A stretch of 42,561 nt of DNA, taken from NCBI GenBank assembly GCA_018058095.1, contig JAGPCO010000063.1:1-42561 (forward strand). Reading direction: 5' to 3'. Made by a program: the position numbers and the translations under genes. The stretch's first letter is position 1, and each line of letters starts with the position of its first letter. The notes below the pieces were generated by a model, which saw nothing but the letters and a program-made list of their open reading frames with translations, was not told the DNA's origin and searched no databases. Positions 1-7,988 of the stretch are shown in pieces. Source of the stretch: Kofleriaceae bacterium. Lineage in GTDB: Bacteria > Myxococcota_A > Polyangia > Haliangiales > Haliangiaceae.

Positions 1-822
1 GTAGTCGGCGCTGGCGACCGGCCCGGTCGTGGCCTCGACGCGGCGGCGGTGGCCCTCGAGGGCGGCGAACGTCGCTCCGGTGCGCGAGTAGGCGTGGGGC
101 AACCACTCGCTGAAGTCGACCGGCGGATACAGCGCCACCGTGACCAGCGGGGCGACGCGGCGATCGCCGTAGGCGCTGGCGTAGGCCGACTCGAACCCGC
201 CCCACGACCCACCCCACACGCCGACCCGCGCGCGATCGACCCCGGGCTGCTCGGCCAGGAACCACATGCCGGCCTTCATGTCCTCGATGTCGTCGCCGAC
301 CGAGCCGCCGGCGTAGAAGCGGCCAAACACGCGCAGGGCGGCGAAGCCGTTGAGCAGGTGCAGGTACTCACCGTCGTTGACCGAGTCGACCGTCGTCGCG
401 TAGTAGGTGACCTGGGCGCTGCCATCGTAGTCGGGCTGCTCCGTGTCCTCGTAGATGCCGTCGGGACGCCCGGCCCAGCGCAGGTCGACCGGGTCGCCCG
501 ACCAGCTGATGCCGCCGTACGGGTCGGTGGTCAGCACCGCCGGGTACGGCGCCGCCTGGTCGCTCTGGATCCAGTGCAGGTAGGTGCGCCCGCCGTCGGG
601 TCGGATCACCCGCACCAGCTGGACCGGAAAGCTGCGGCCGTCGCGGGTGAAGATCGACTCGGCCACCACCTCGGCCTGGTACCCGACCGCGCCGTCGGGG
701 CCTGGCCCCACGGGAGCGTCGGGGCCGGTCACCGCCCCGTCGGGACCTCCGGCCCCGTCATCACCACACGCCGGCGCCAGCGCCACCATCGAGACGACGA
801 GCCAGGGCAATGCGACGCGCAT
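1..822 (-). CDS. Serine alpha/beta-hydrolase lipoprotein (S9/S15-like), 3' end cut by the window
   Basis: An open frame of 274 codons runs from the ATG at 822 to the window edge with no stop, so the C-terminus is missing. The N-terminus is a lipoprotein signal (MRVALPWLVVSMVALAPAC) with Cys19, followed by a Gly/Asp/Pro linker, so the protein should be membrane-anchored outside the cytoplasm. Around residue 215 the sequence GVWGGSWGGF matches the GxSxGG nucleophile elbow of prolyl-oligopeptidase (S9) and CocE-type (S15) hydrolases; the catalytic Asp and His would lie beyond the edge. The preceding region (DPYGGISWSG, YEDTEQPDYDG) fits a hydrolase core. Substrate cannot be predicted. The upstream CACAAT-N5-ATG is only a weak promoter match. 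Confidence 0.75.
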   Translation of the reverse strand, partial: MRVALPWLVVSMVALAPACGDDGAGGPDGAVTGPDAPVGPGPDGAVGYQAEVVAESIFTRDGRSFPVQLVRVIRPDGGRTYLHWIQSDQAAPYPAVLTTDPYGGISWSGDPVDLRWAGRPDGIYEDTEQPDYDGSAQVTYYATTVDSVNDGEYLHLLNGFAALRVFGRFYAGGSVGDDIEDMKAGMWFLAEQPGVDRARVGVWGGSWGGFESAYASAYGDRRVAPLVTVALYPPVDFSEWLPHAYSRTGATFAALEGHRRRVEATTGPVASADY

Positions 823-923
823 GGCGTATTGTGCGCCGCCGCTGCCGCACGCCGCAACCAGGCCGCGCCTGGCCTCGGCGCGGGCGGGGCGCGGCGTCAT
901 GTTCCCCCACCGGCGAGGGCTGC

Positions 924-929
924 TACCGT
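924..929 (+). promoter_or_regulatory. TANNNT -10 box (TACCGT), leaderless geometry
   Basis: TACCGT ends 6 nt before the ATG at 936, placing the predicted transcription start on or next to the start codon. No Shine-Dalgarno sequence is present, and the box supports 936 as the real start. Confidence 0.6.
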
Positions 930-935
930 GCGGCG

Positions 936-1478
936 ATGAGCCAGCGCATCCGCGGGTACCTCGCCACCTCGTTCGATGGATTCATCGCCGGGCCGAACCA
1001 CGAGCTCGACTGGCTCGGCGCTCCGCCGGGAGACCGCAGCCTCCCGGCCGGGGTGCTCGGCTTCGAGGCGTTCATGGCCGAGGTCGGCGCCATGGTCATG
1101 GGTCGCACCACCTACGACGTGGTCGAGGCGATGGCGCAGTGGGTGTACGGGGAGGTCCCGGTCCTGGTCGCGACGCATCGGCCGCTGGCGCCGAAGGTGG
1201 CGACGGTCCGCGCCGTGGCCGGGCCGATCGACCAGCTGCTCGATCAGGCGCTCACGCTCGCCGGCGGCAAGGACGTGTACGTCGATGGTGGCGCCACCCT
1301 CCGCGCCGCCCTCGACGCTGGCCGTGTCGACGAGATCGTGGTGACCGTCATCCCCATCTTGCTCGGCCGCGGCATCCCGCTGTTCGCCGGCCTGTCGAAG
1401 CGTCGTCCGCTGCAGATCGTGTACCACCGCGACTTCGGCGGCGGCGCCGTACAGATGCTGGTGCGACCGTCGCGCTGA
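936..1478 (+). CDS. Dihydrofolate reductase family protein (RibD C-terminal domain-like)
   Basis: The 180-residue protein has the layout of the stand-alone RibD-C/DHFR-like family (YyaP/YwjB type): an N-terminal strand with SFDGFIAG, the central AMVMGRTTYDVVE, then a Gly-rich nucleotide-binding turn (VYVDGGATLRAALDAG) and VTVIPILLGRGIPLF near the C-terminus. These proteins are presumed NAD(P)H-dependent reductases, but the substrates of most members are unknown; it is not necessarily a folate enzyme. The open frame extends upstream to 810, but the first 42 codons lack family similarity and a TACCGT box lies 6 nt before the ATG at 936. It ends 2 nt before the convergent radical SAM gene. Confidence 0.85.
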   Translation: MSQRIRGYLATSFDGFIAGPNHELDWLGAPPGDRSLPAGVLGFEAFMAEVGAMVMGRTTYDVVEAMAQWVYGEVPVLVATHRPLAPKVATVRAVAGPIDQLLDQALTLAGGKDVYVDGGATLRAALDAGRVDEIVVTVIPILLGRGIPLFAGLSKRRPLQIVYHRDFGGGAVQMLVRPSR

Positions 1479-1480
1479 CC

Positions 1481-2500
1481 TCACCCGGCGACCGCGAGCC
1501 GCGGGCTGCGCCGGGCCCGGGTCGAGACGGGCGGGGTCGCCGGCGTGGTCAGCGCGATCGGCGCGCCGTCCTGGCGGCGCCAGCGATCGAGCTTGCTGGC
1601 GTGGTGGGCGAAGGCGATCGGGCAGGTCGCCGCGCACGGCTTGACGGCGGCGAAGGCGCGGCGGATGTCGGCGACGCCGTACTCGGCCAGCGGGATCCCC
1701 GGGTTGCCGGCGCGCGGCTGGCACAGGTGGACCAGGCCGTCCTCGCACACCAGGAAGGTGCGGGCGCCGGCGCGGCACTTCCAGTCGATGCGGCCGCGGT
1801 CGAGCAGCTCCTGCGTGTAGTCGTCGTCGAGCAGCGGCGGCAGGCGCGCGCCGAGGTCGCGGATCTGGTCGTACGCGGCCCGGGTCCGGTCGTCGACCGG
1901 GGCGATGGCGCCGCTGGCCTCGCGCACCAGCGAGCAGTTGTTGTCGAAGCCGAGCGCGACCACCGTGCGCGCCACCTCGAGCGCCTCCTCGGGTGGGCTC
2001 GATCCCAGCACCGTGTTGATGCGGACCCGGAAGCGGGCGTGTGCGGCCAGCAGCCGCAGCCTGGGCAGCAGCGTCTTGAGCGACTTCTTCGACACCTGGT
2101 TGGGCCGCGCGTTGTCGATCGACAGCTGCATCGCGTACAGGCCGGCCTGGTTGAGCCGCTCGACCAGCCCCTCGGTCAGCAGGAACCCGTTGGTGTTGAG
2201 CAAGGGCACCATGCCGCGGGCCCGGACGTGCGCCACCAGCGCGGCGACGTCGGGGTGGAGCAGCGACTCGCCCCCGGTCAGGGTCACGAACACCGAGCGC
2301 AGGCGGGCCAGGTCGTCGATGCGGGCGCGCAGCGTCGCCAGCGGCACCGGCGGCGACACCTTGTCGTACTCGAAGCAGTAGCCACACGACAGGTTGCAGC
2401 GACGCGTGACCACCAGGTGCGTGATGAGTGGCCGATCGGGATCGAGGCCGGCCGCGGCCAGCGTGGCGAGCAGCCGAGCGTCACGAAGGAGGTCGGACAT
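1481..2500 (-). CDS. Radical SAM protein with C-terminal Cys cluster (SPASM/twitch-like)
   Basis: The CxxxCxxC motif of radical SAM enzymes is present as CNLSCGYC near residue 39, followed by TGGE (LTGGESLLHP), so it should bind a [4Fe-4S] cluster and cleave S-adenosylmethionine. A C-terminal set of cysteines (DWKC, FLVC, HLC, KPCAATC) with a conserved-looking PGIPLAEY segment resembles an auxiliary-cluster SPASM or twitch domain. The substrate is unknown; no RiPP precursor or obvious partner lies beside it. The start used is ATG 2500 (MSDLLRD). An in-frame GTG at 2572 would add 24 residues; neither start has a clear ribosome-binding site or TANNNT box. The gene runs in the same direction as the upstream mqo gene, 161 nt away. 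Confidence 0.85.
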   Translation of the reverse strand: MSDLLRDARLLATLAAAGLDPDRPLITHLVVTRRCNLSCGYCFEYDKVSPPVPLATLRARIDDLARLRSVFVTLTGGESLLHPDVAALVAHVRARGMVPLLNTNGFLLTEGLVERLNQAGLYAMQLSIDNARPNQVSKKSLKTLLPRLRLLAAHARFRVRINTVLGSSPPEEALEVARTVVALGFDNNCSLVREASGAIAPVDDRTRAAYDQIRDLGARLPPLLDDDYTQELLDRGRIDWKCRAGARTFLVCEDGLVHLCQPRAGNPGIPLAEYGVADIRRAFAAVKPCAATCPIAFAHHASKLDRWRRQDGAPIALTTPATPPVSTRARRSPRLAVAG

Positions 2501-2610
2501 GCCGACCAGTGCTGCAACGGGGGTGCCACGCCGCAAGGCGATGAACGCCGGTGCAAGCGCCTGTCGGCGCACCTGACACCCGGTGGTGCTTCACCGTCGA
2601 CGGCGTCGGT

Positions 2611-2640
2611 TGCCAGGTCGTGCCGATGCCAGGTCGTGCC
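2611..2640. repeat. Tandem 14-bp direct repeat in the mqo/radical SAM gap
   Basis: The unit tgccaggtcgtgcc occurs at 2611-2624 and 2627-2640, separated by 2 bp. It lies in the otherwise empty stretch between the mqo stop codon and the radical SAM start, so it could be an operator or a replication slippage product. Confidence 0.6.
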
Positions 2641-2661
2641 AGCAGGCAAGGCGCGCGGCGG

Positions 2662-4092
2662 TCACGTCGGCGCCCTGGGCGAGCCCGGTGCGTGGTCGCC
2701 CAGCAGCCCCGCCAGCGTGGCGCGCCAGGTCGGCGACGCCCATCGATCCGGGAAGCAACGGGCCAGCAGCTCGAGCATGATCGACACCGCGGTCGACGCG
2801 CCGGGCGAGGCGCCGAGCAAGGCGGCGATGGTGCCGTCGGCGCTGGTCACCACCTCGGTGCCGAACTTGAGGTCGCCGCCGCCGCGGCCGTCGCTCTTGA
2901 TGATCTGCACGCGCAGCCCGGCGACCTGGACGTCCCAGTCGTCGGCCTGGGCGGTCGGGCAGTAGCGCCGTAGCATGGCGACGCGTTCGTCGGTCGACAG
3001 CATGGCCTGGCCGAGGAGGTAGCGGGTCAGGTCGAGGTTCTCGAGGCCGGCGCTGACCACCGCGCGCACGTTGTGGATGCCGAGCGAACCGAGGAAGTCG
3101 AGGACCGAGCCCTGCTTGAGGAAGCGAGTGGTGAAGCCGGCGTACGGGCCGAACAGCAGCTCCTGCTGCTCGCCGATCCAGCGGGTGTCGAGGTGCGGCA
3201 CCGACATCGGCGGCGCGCCGACCTCGGCCTGGCCGTACACCTTGGCGTGGTGGCGGGTGATGACGTCGCGGTTGGTGCAGCGCAGCCACTGCCCGCTGAC
3301 CGGGAACGCGCCGAACCCTCGCGCCTCGGGGATCCCCGACTGCTCGAGCAGCGACAGCGAGTAGCCACCGGCGCCGATGAACACGAACCCGGCTCGCACC
3401 GTGCGCTCCTGATCGGCCGCCAGGTCGCGCACCTCGACCTCCCAGCCGTCGTCGACCCGGCGCAGGCCACGCACCTCGTGGCTGGTGCGCAGCGCGAAGC
3501 CCGGGGTGGCGTCGAGCCAGGCGAACATGCTGCGAGTCAGCGCGCCGAAGTTGACGTCGGCGCCGCGCGCCATGCGGGTGGCGGCGACCGGGCTGGCGCC
3601 GGCGCGTCCTTCCATGACCAGCGGCATCCAGCGCGCCAGCTCGGCCAGGTCCTCGCTGTACTCGAGGCCGTCGAACAGTGGAGAGGTGATCAGCTGCGCG
3701 AAGCGGGCCCGCAGGAACGCGACATTCGCCTCGCCCTCGACGAACGACAGGTGCGGCACCGGGCGGATGAAGGACGGCTGGTCGGGCAGATCACCGGCGG
3801 CCACCAGCGACCGCCACAGCGCCAGGCTGGTCGCGAACTGGCCGGCGATCGCGTACGCCTTGCCGCAGGCGACGCTGCCGTCGGGTGCCGGCGGCGTGTA
3901 GTTGAGCTCGCAGTAGCCGGCGTGCCCGGTCCCGGCGTTGTTCCACGCGTCCGAGCTCTCCGCCGCGGCGCGGTCGAGGCGCTCGAACGCGAGGATCCGC
4001 AGCGACGGATCGAGCTTGCGCAGCAGCGTGCCCAGCGTCGCGCTCATGATCCCGGCGCCGATGAGGACGACGTCGCAGCGGCTATCGGGCAT
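2662..4092 (-). CDS. mqo: Malate:quinone oxidoreductase
   Basis: This FAD-dependent peripheral membrane enzyme oxidises malate to oxaloacetate and passes the electrons to the quinone pool, replacing or supplementing NAD-malate dehydrogenase in the TCA cycle. The N-terminus has the dinucleotide-binding motif GAGIMSATLG, and the Mqo signatures DAWNNAGTGHAGYCELNY and SDGRGGGDLKFGTEVV are both present, with the C-terminal LGASPGASTAVSIM. At 476 residues it is close to the usual length of about 490. ATG 4092 was chosen because GGGAG lies 6 nt upstream; an in-frame ATG at 4125 has GGGGGAA only 2 nt away. It is divergent from the AgmX/PglI lipoprotein gene. Confidence 0.95.
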   Translation of the reverse strand: MPDSRCDVVLIGAGIMSATLGTLLRKLDPSLRILAFERLDRAAAESSDAWNNAGTGHAGYCELNYTPPAPDGSVACGKAYAIAGQFATSLALWRSLVAAGDLPDQPSFIRPVPHLSFVEGEANVAFLRARFAQLITSPLFDGLEYSEDLAELARWMPLVMEGRAGASPVAATRMARGADVNFGALTRSMFAWLDATPGFALRTSHEVRGLRRVDDGWEVEVRDLAADQERTVRAGFVFIGAGGYSLSLLEQSGIPEARGFGAFPVSGQWLRCTNRDVITRHHAKVYGQAEVGAPPMSVPHLDTRWIGEQQELLFGPYAGFTTRFLKQGSVLDFLGSLGIHNVRAVVSAGLENLDLTRYLLGQAMLSTDERVAMLRRYCPTAQADDWDVQVAGLRVQIIKSDGRGGGDLKFGTEVVTSADGTIAALLGASPGASTAVSIMLELLARCFPDRWASPTWRATLAGLLGDHAPGSPRAPT

Positions 4093-4165
4093 CACCGGCT
4101 CCCGCCTGGCGCAGGGCCCACGCATGATTCCCCCGTTGCGACCGCGCTCGTGCGACCCTGCGGGG

Positions 4166-4741
4166 ATGCCCGTCGACCCGCCCCGCTTCGCCGGCCACGC
4201 CGCCAGGATGGCCTGCCTCACCGGCGGTGTCCTGCTGCTGGGGTGTACGACCACCCGCTCGCCCGGCGAGCCCTCGCCACCCGCGCCCTCGCTCGCCACC
4301 CAGGTGTCGGATCTGACCCCCGCCTCGGCCGGTGGCGCCGACCGCGGTCGAGCCGCCGGGCGCGGTCGAGCCAGCATCGGCCGCCCGTTCACCGGTGGTC
4401 CTCACCTGCTGGCGCCGCCGTCCGTCGAGGGGCCGGGCACGCTCGAGCTGTCCGCGGTCGCCGCCGAGGTCGACCACCGTCTGGCCGAGCTCGAGTCGTG
4501 CTACCAGCGTCGCCTCGTCAGCCAGCCTGCGCTGGCTGGCGCCGTCGTCATTCACTGGACCATCGGCGCCGCCGGCCAGGTCGTCGAGTCGTGTGTCACC
4601 GAGGACACCGTCGAGGATCCGGAGGTCGTCGCCTGCGTCAACCAGCTGGTCACCGCCCGGCCGTTCCCGGCTCCGCGCGGCGGCACGGTCAACGTCTCGT
4701 TCCCGTTCGTGTTCACCGCGGCCGGCACGACCGGCACCTGA
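4166..4741 (+). CDS. AgmX/PglI C-terminal domain lipoprotein (TonB-C-like)
   Basis: The 191-residue protein begins with a lipoprotein signal ending LTGGVLLLGC, then a Pro/Arg/Gly-rich low-complexity stretch to about residue 90. The C-terminal 95 residues follow the AgmX/PglI pattern found in Myxococcota: LAELESCYQRRL, then a G-VVIHWTIGAAGQV strand, Cys-containing VACVNQL, then FPAPRGG and a final VSFPFVF strand. The domain is related to the TonB C-terminal fold and occurs in gliding/adventurous-motility proteins, but a motility role here is inference only. The start at 4166 is supported by GACCCT (one mismatch to TANNNT) 6 nt upstream; ATG 4208 would leave a shorter signal peptide. Confidence 0.8.
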   Translation: MPVDPPRFAGHAARMACLTGGVLLLGCTTTRSPGEPSPPAPSLATQVSDLTPASAGGADRGRAAGRGRASIGRPFTGGPHLLAPPSVEGPGTLELSAVAAEVDHRLAELESCYQRRLVSQPALAGAVVIHWTIGAAGQVVESCVTEDTVEDPEVVACVNQLVTARPFPAPRGGTVNVSFPFVFTAAGTTGT

Positions 4742-4768
4742 GCCCTCGCGGCGACACGACCGGCGCAT

Positions 4769-5398
4769 CTACACGCGCTCGTTGAAGCCGCGGCCGGCGA
4801 GGATGACCTCGGCGCAGCGCTCGGCGCGCCGGGCCCGGGTCTCGCTCTGCTTGGCGCCCGACACGTAGAGGATGTGGCTGCGCTGCCGCCCCGGGGTCAA
4901 CGCGGCGAAGGCCTTCTTCAGCTTCGCGCTGGCGGCCAGCGCCGCGGCCAGCTCCGCCGGCACCTCCTCGCGAGCGCGCGGGCGCGCCGGCTTGGTCCCC
5001 GCGCGCTCGGCCTCGATCGCCTGGGTGATGAACCGGCGGGCGGCGGCCTCCCGCCTGGTCAGCTCGGCCAGCGAGCGGAAGCGCAGGTAGCGCGCGTGGT
5101 GCGAGTTGGGCCCCGGCGACTCGAGCAGCCCGTCGGGATCTGGCAGCGTCGCCCCGGCGAAGAAGCTGAGCGCGCACGACTCGCGCAGGCTCACGATCAT
5201 CAGCAGGTTCTTGCCGTCGTGGGTGTAGCAGGGCGAGCCCCACTTCATCGTCTCGGCCAGGCCGGTGCTCAGCACCAGCTTGCGCAGGCGCATGAGGATC
5301 GGCGTCCACAGGTGCACCTTGCACGCCGGCGTCTGGTAGTGCTCGCACCGACCACAGCCGTCCTTGAGGTATGAGTCGACGCTGCCCCGGTTCATCAT
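4769..5398 (-). CDS. YdeI/OmdA-like protein with N-terminal DUF1801-like domain
   Basis: The 209-residue protein has two parts. Residues 1-110 resemble DUF1801-type domains (ETMKWGSPCYTHDGKNLLMIVSLRESCALSFFAGA) and start with a Cys-rich segment, CGRCEHYQTPACKVH. Residues 145-209 have the YdeI/OmpD-associated signature: VPAELAAALAASAKLKKAFAAL, then TPGRQRSH, then ETRARRAERCAEVI. Biochemical function is unknown for the family, which has been linked to peptide resistance in some enterobacteria. A TACACT box at 5422-5427 and AGGGGG at 5404-5409, 5 nt before the ATG, indicate a leadered transcript with a ribosome-binding site. Confidence 0.8.
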   Translation of the reverse strand: MMNRGSVDSYLKDGCGRCEHYQTPACKVHLWTPILMRLRKLVLSTGLAETMKWGSPCYTHDGKNLLMIVSLRESCALSFFAGATLPDPDGLLESPGPNSHHARYLRFRSLAELTRREAAARRFITQAIEAERAGTKPARPRAREEVPAELAAALAASAKLKKAFAALTPGRQRSHILYVSGAKQSETRARRAERCAEVILAGRGFNERV

Positions 5399-5421
5399 CG
5401 CGGCCCCCTGTTCACGCGGGA

Positions 5422-5427
5422 AGTGTA
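5422..5427 (-). promoter_or_regulatory. TANNNT -10 box (TACACT), leadered gene
   Basis: TACACT lies 23 nt before the start at 5398. The predicted short leader contains AGGGGG at 5404-5409, so this gene is a contrast case to the leaderless genes. Confidence 0.5.
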
Positions 5428-5507
5428 GGCCGCCGGCGCGGCCGGCGTCCACGCCACCCGGCCCGCGCGGCGATCCGCGTGGCCCGCCGTCCTGGCATGA
5501 TCCCGGC

Positions 5508-5711
5508 GTGGCTCCGGTGGAGGACTCGTTCACGCCCGGCGACCTCGAGGAGGCGCTGCGGGCCATCAGGTCGACCCTCGGCAAGTGCGAGAAGGTCCTG
5601 CCCAAGCTCACACCAGGCACCGGTCAGCACACGCTGCTGACCCGCCGCATCAAGGCGCTGACCATCGCCGCCGTGCTCATCGAGCGCGAGCTCGGACGAG
5701 CGCCGCGCTGA
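5508..5711 (+). CDS. Small conserved-looking hypothetical protein, GTG start
   Basis: This is a 67-residue soluble, helical-looking protein with the core LEEALRAIRSTLGKCEKVLPKL, then TPGTGQHTLLTRRIKALTIAAVLIERELG. The KCEK...KL-PGT-Q-LL-RIKAL pattern resembles small uncharacterised proteins I have seen in Firmicutes, from memory and not verified. The frame is open further upstream, but that part is low-complexity and lacks a start with support. The GTG at 5508 has CATGAT (one mismatch to TANNNT) ending 6 nt upstream. It is divergent from the YdeI-like gene and convergent with the immunity-fusion gene. Confidence 0.65.
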   Translation: MAPVEDSFTPGDLEEALRAIRSTLGKCEKVLPKLTPGTGQHTLLTRRIKALTIAAVLIERELGRAPR

Positions 5712-5756
5712 CGCGGCACGACGGAGCAGGCGCCGTCGAGCGTCGCGCTGCGATCG

Positions 5757-6791
5757 TCAGCGCCCGGCCGCGACCCGCGCCGCGAACGCGGCCATCGACG
5801 GAGCGACCACCGGGATCTGGCCGAAGCCGGTCTCGTGCGAGAGGTAGACGATGGCGCCGTCAGCGTCGAGATCGATCAGGTAGTGGTTGCTCTGGCCGTC
5901 GCTACCAAAGGCCCGGTACCGCTTCGGCTCGAAGCCGGGCCAGTCGTCGGGCGCATCGTCGTAGGCGTCGCGCCAGGTCTCGTCTTCGCCCGCCACGAAC
6001 GCGGTCGTGGCGCCGGCCTCGGAGGTGTACGTCCCGCTGCCCGGCGCGCTGGCCAGCCACGCCTTGACCTTGGCCGCGCTGGCCCGCTTGACCTTGGCCG
6101 GCGCCGCCAGCCCCGGGATGTCGTGGGTGGTGCCGCGCAGCGCGTGGTGCTCGTACAGCGCCCGCACGTGCAGCCCGAACGGTGTCTTCTCGGCCTCGGC
6201 CTGGTAGTTCGGGTGGCAGTCGAGCGGCATCCAGCGGATTCCCGACAGCGGCAGCCTGGCCAGCGCCTCGGCCAGCGCCAGGCTGGCGATCAGCGCGTCG
6301 TGGTAGCCGAGCGGCTTGAACAGCGCGCGCCCCGGATCGCTGGTGAAGGCCAACCGCTGCACCTCGTCGATGCTGCCCGCCACCCACTCGCTCATCGTCG
6401 CTCCCGAGGCCTCGCGATCGAGGCAGTCTGGCCAATCGGTCGGGTGCAGCAGGAAGTATGGCAACTCGACCGGCGCCCCCTCCAGCGTCAGCTTGATCGG
6501 CAAGAACTCGACGTCGGTCGCCCCGAAGTCGACGATGGCCTGGCGCAGGCGGTCGGACACGATGGTGCCGAGCATCGTGGTGAGGACCGCGTCGGCCAGG
6601 CGTGGCTTCTTGCGGTCACCGTTGCGCAGGGTCCCGGTCGCGCCCTGACCCCAGCGCGCCAGCAACGGTGCGCTGTTGGTGTGCTCGAAGCTCTGCACGC
6701 CCTCGGGCGCCTCGTAGTCGTCGAGGTCCCAGGTGCCCTTGGTGGAGGTCGTGGTGAACAGGACGTACGTGCTCGATAGATCCACGGGCAT
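5757..6791 (-). CDS. Orphan immunity-type fusion: Imm11/DUF1629-like plus SUKH (SMI1/KNR4)-like
   Basis: The N-terminal 200 residues of this 344-residue cytoplasmic protein fit the Imm11/DUF1629 immunity family: TYVLFT, FGATDVEFLPIKLTLEG, PYFLLHPTDWPDCLDREAS, then RALFKPLGYHDALIAS and GIRWMPLD. The last 60 residues (RYRAFGSDGQSNHYLIDLDADG, then VYLSHE and APSMAAFAARV) resemble the end of a SUKH domain. Both are immunity superfamilies of polymorphic toxin systems, so neutralising a toxin is the likely role, but no cognate toxin is adjacent; the nearest RHS gene is about 9 kb away. AAGGAGG at 6798-6804 lies 6 nt before the ATG, the strongest ribosome-binding site in the window. Confidence 0.65.
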   Translation of the reverse strand: MPVDLSSTYVLFTTTSTKGTWDLDDYEAPEGVQSFEHTNSAPLLARWGQGATGTLRNGDRKKPRLADAVLTTMLGTIVSDRLRQAIVDFGATDVEFLPIKLTLEGAPVELPYFLLHPTDWPDCLDREASGATMSEWVAGSIDEVQRLAFTSDPGRALFKPLGYHDALIASLALAEALARLPLSGIRWMPLDCHPNYQAEAEKTPFGLHVRALYEHHALRGTTHDIPGLAAPAKVKRASAAKVKAWLASAPGSGTYTSEAGATTAFVAGEDETWRDAYDDAPDDWPGFEPKRYRAFGSDGQSNHYLIDLDADGAIVYLSHETGFGQIPVVAPSMAAFAARVAAGR

Positions 6792-6812
6792 CGCGGGCCT
6801 CCTTGGTCGCGT

Positions 6813-6818
6813 AGTGTA
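6813..6818 (-). promoter_or_regulatory. TANNNT -10 box (TACACT), leadered gene
   Basis: TACACT precedes a predicted leader of about 15 nt that carries AAGGAGG. This shows that the genome also uses conventional Shine-Dalgarno initiation. Confidence 0.55.
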
Positions 6819-6833
6819 GCCGCTGGCGCCGGG

Positions 6834-7727
6834 TCAGGGCGCGGGGAACCGGCACTCGAGGCGCTGGCCGCGGTTGCCGCAGTCGGAGCTCGACGTGATG
6901 ATGTGGCTCGGCGGCACGTACCCGGCAGACGCGGTCAGCTCGAGGTCGACCACGCCAGCCGCGCTGACCGTGACCCGGTACGGCCCCGCCGCCCCAGTCT
7001 GCGGCGGGCTGGCGACCGACGACAGCGGCACCAGCTCGGGTGGCGGCGTCGACAGCACCGAGTTGGACGGCAAGGCCCCGCCGGTGATCTCGAGCGCGAG
7101 GTCGGAGCGCCAGCCCGCGAGCGTGGCGGGCGCGTCCTCCAGCACGCGGTCGTAGCGGTAGTAGCACCGGCACGACATGCCGGTCGGGCATGACAGCCAG
7201 CCCGGCTGATCGATCAGCGTGCAGGCCCCGGCCAGCTCGGCCGCGGCGCCGGCCCGGCAGGTGCCGTCGTCACACCCAGCATCGGCGTCACACGCCTGCC
7301 CGCACCCACCGCAGTGCGCTGCGTCGGCGGCGGGGTCCACGCACCGCGCACCGCAGCGAACCAGGCCGGGCGCGCACACCTCGGCGCACGCCCCACCGAC
7401 ACACTCGAGGCCGGCGCCACAGGGGGTGCCGTCGGCCAGCGGCGCCGTGGCGACGCAGCTCACCTGGCCACCCTCACACTGGGTCGTGCCGGCCTGGCAG
7501 GCGACCGCGGCCGCGCAGGCCTGGCCGGCGAGGCAGGCCGCCGCCGCATCGGGCCCGCCGGGGCCGCCGCCGTCCGGGCCCGGGCCGTCGACGCCGCTGC
7601 CCGACGCGCCATCGACGGCGTCCGGGGCAAGGCCGGCTCCGTCGCCTTGGGTCCCGCCGCAGCCGGCCGCGCAGGCAACCACTCCCAGGATCCAGCCAGC
7701 CCAGCGCACCTTCCGCCTCGGGGCCAT
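6834..7727 (-). CDS. Cys-rich repeat lipoprotein
   Basis: The 297-residue protein has a basic N-terminus, a hydrophobic stretch and a lipobox (VVACAAGC), followed by an Ala/Gly/Asp/Pro linker to about residue 60. Residues 65-170 hold spaced cysteines in a pattern common in myxobacterial surface proteins (CEGGQVSC, CGAGLECVGGACAEVC, CGGCGQACDADAGCDDGTC). The C-terminal 110 residues contain CRCYYRYDRVL and a beta-rich domain ending SDCGNRGQRLECRF. No catalytic motif is visible. A surface or periplasmic disulfide-bonded protein is likely. It follows the immunity-fusion gene's promoter by 42 nt on the same strand. Confidence 0.75.
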   Translation of the reverse strand: MAPRRKVRWAGWILGVVACAAGCGGTQGDGAGLAPDAVDGASGSGVDGPGPDGGGPGGPDAAAACLAGQACAAAVACQAGTTQCEGGQVSCVATAPLADGTPCGAGLECVGGACAEVCAPGLVRCGARCVDPAADAAHCGGCGQACDADAGCDDGTCRAGAAAELAGACTLIDQPGWLSCPTGMSCRCYYRYDRVLEDAPATLAGWRSDLALEITGGALPSNSVLSTPPPELVPLSSVASPPQTGAAGPYRVTVSAAGVVDLELTASAGYVPPSHIITSSSDCGNRGQRLECRFPAP

Positions 7728-7988
7728 GGTGGAGCGGGCGCGAGCGACCAAGACACTGTGGGTGATACGCACCACCGTCCGGACGGAGGCCCCCACCAGG
7801 CAGTCGCATGGTCGTGCCCCGTCGTGCCGCCACGTTCCCGGCCGCGCCGTAGCCAGCTGGACTGGATGTAGGTGGCGCCCCCCGTGCAGATCCGTCGAGC
7901 CCTCGACGGCCGCGACGATGAAGCGCGTGCAGAAACGACGTCTTGCAGGTTGCTCGGCCCGGGCACGCGCCCTGCACGTCCTGCAGGC

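Noticed and set aside
2611..2640. Possible sigma-54 promoter (TGGCAC...TGGCA) on the minus strand
   Set aside because: The GG and GC elements are 11 nt apart instead of 12, and the -12 element reads TGGCA rather than TTGCA.
584..2965. A 793-codon open frame on the plus strand
   Set aside because: It is a high-GC shadow: Arg/Ala-rich without motifs, and it covers the DHFR-like, radical SAM and mqo genes in other frames, all with clear family motifs.
4092..4125. Upstream ATG for mqo at 4125
   Set aside because: GGGGGAA is only 2 nt before it and the extra residues (MRGPCARREPV) are not typical of Mqo; GGGAG is well placed for 4092.
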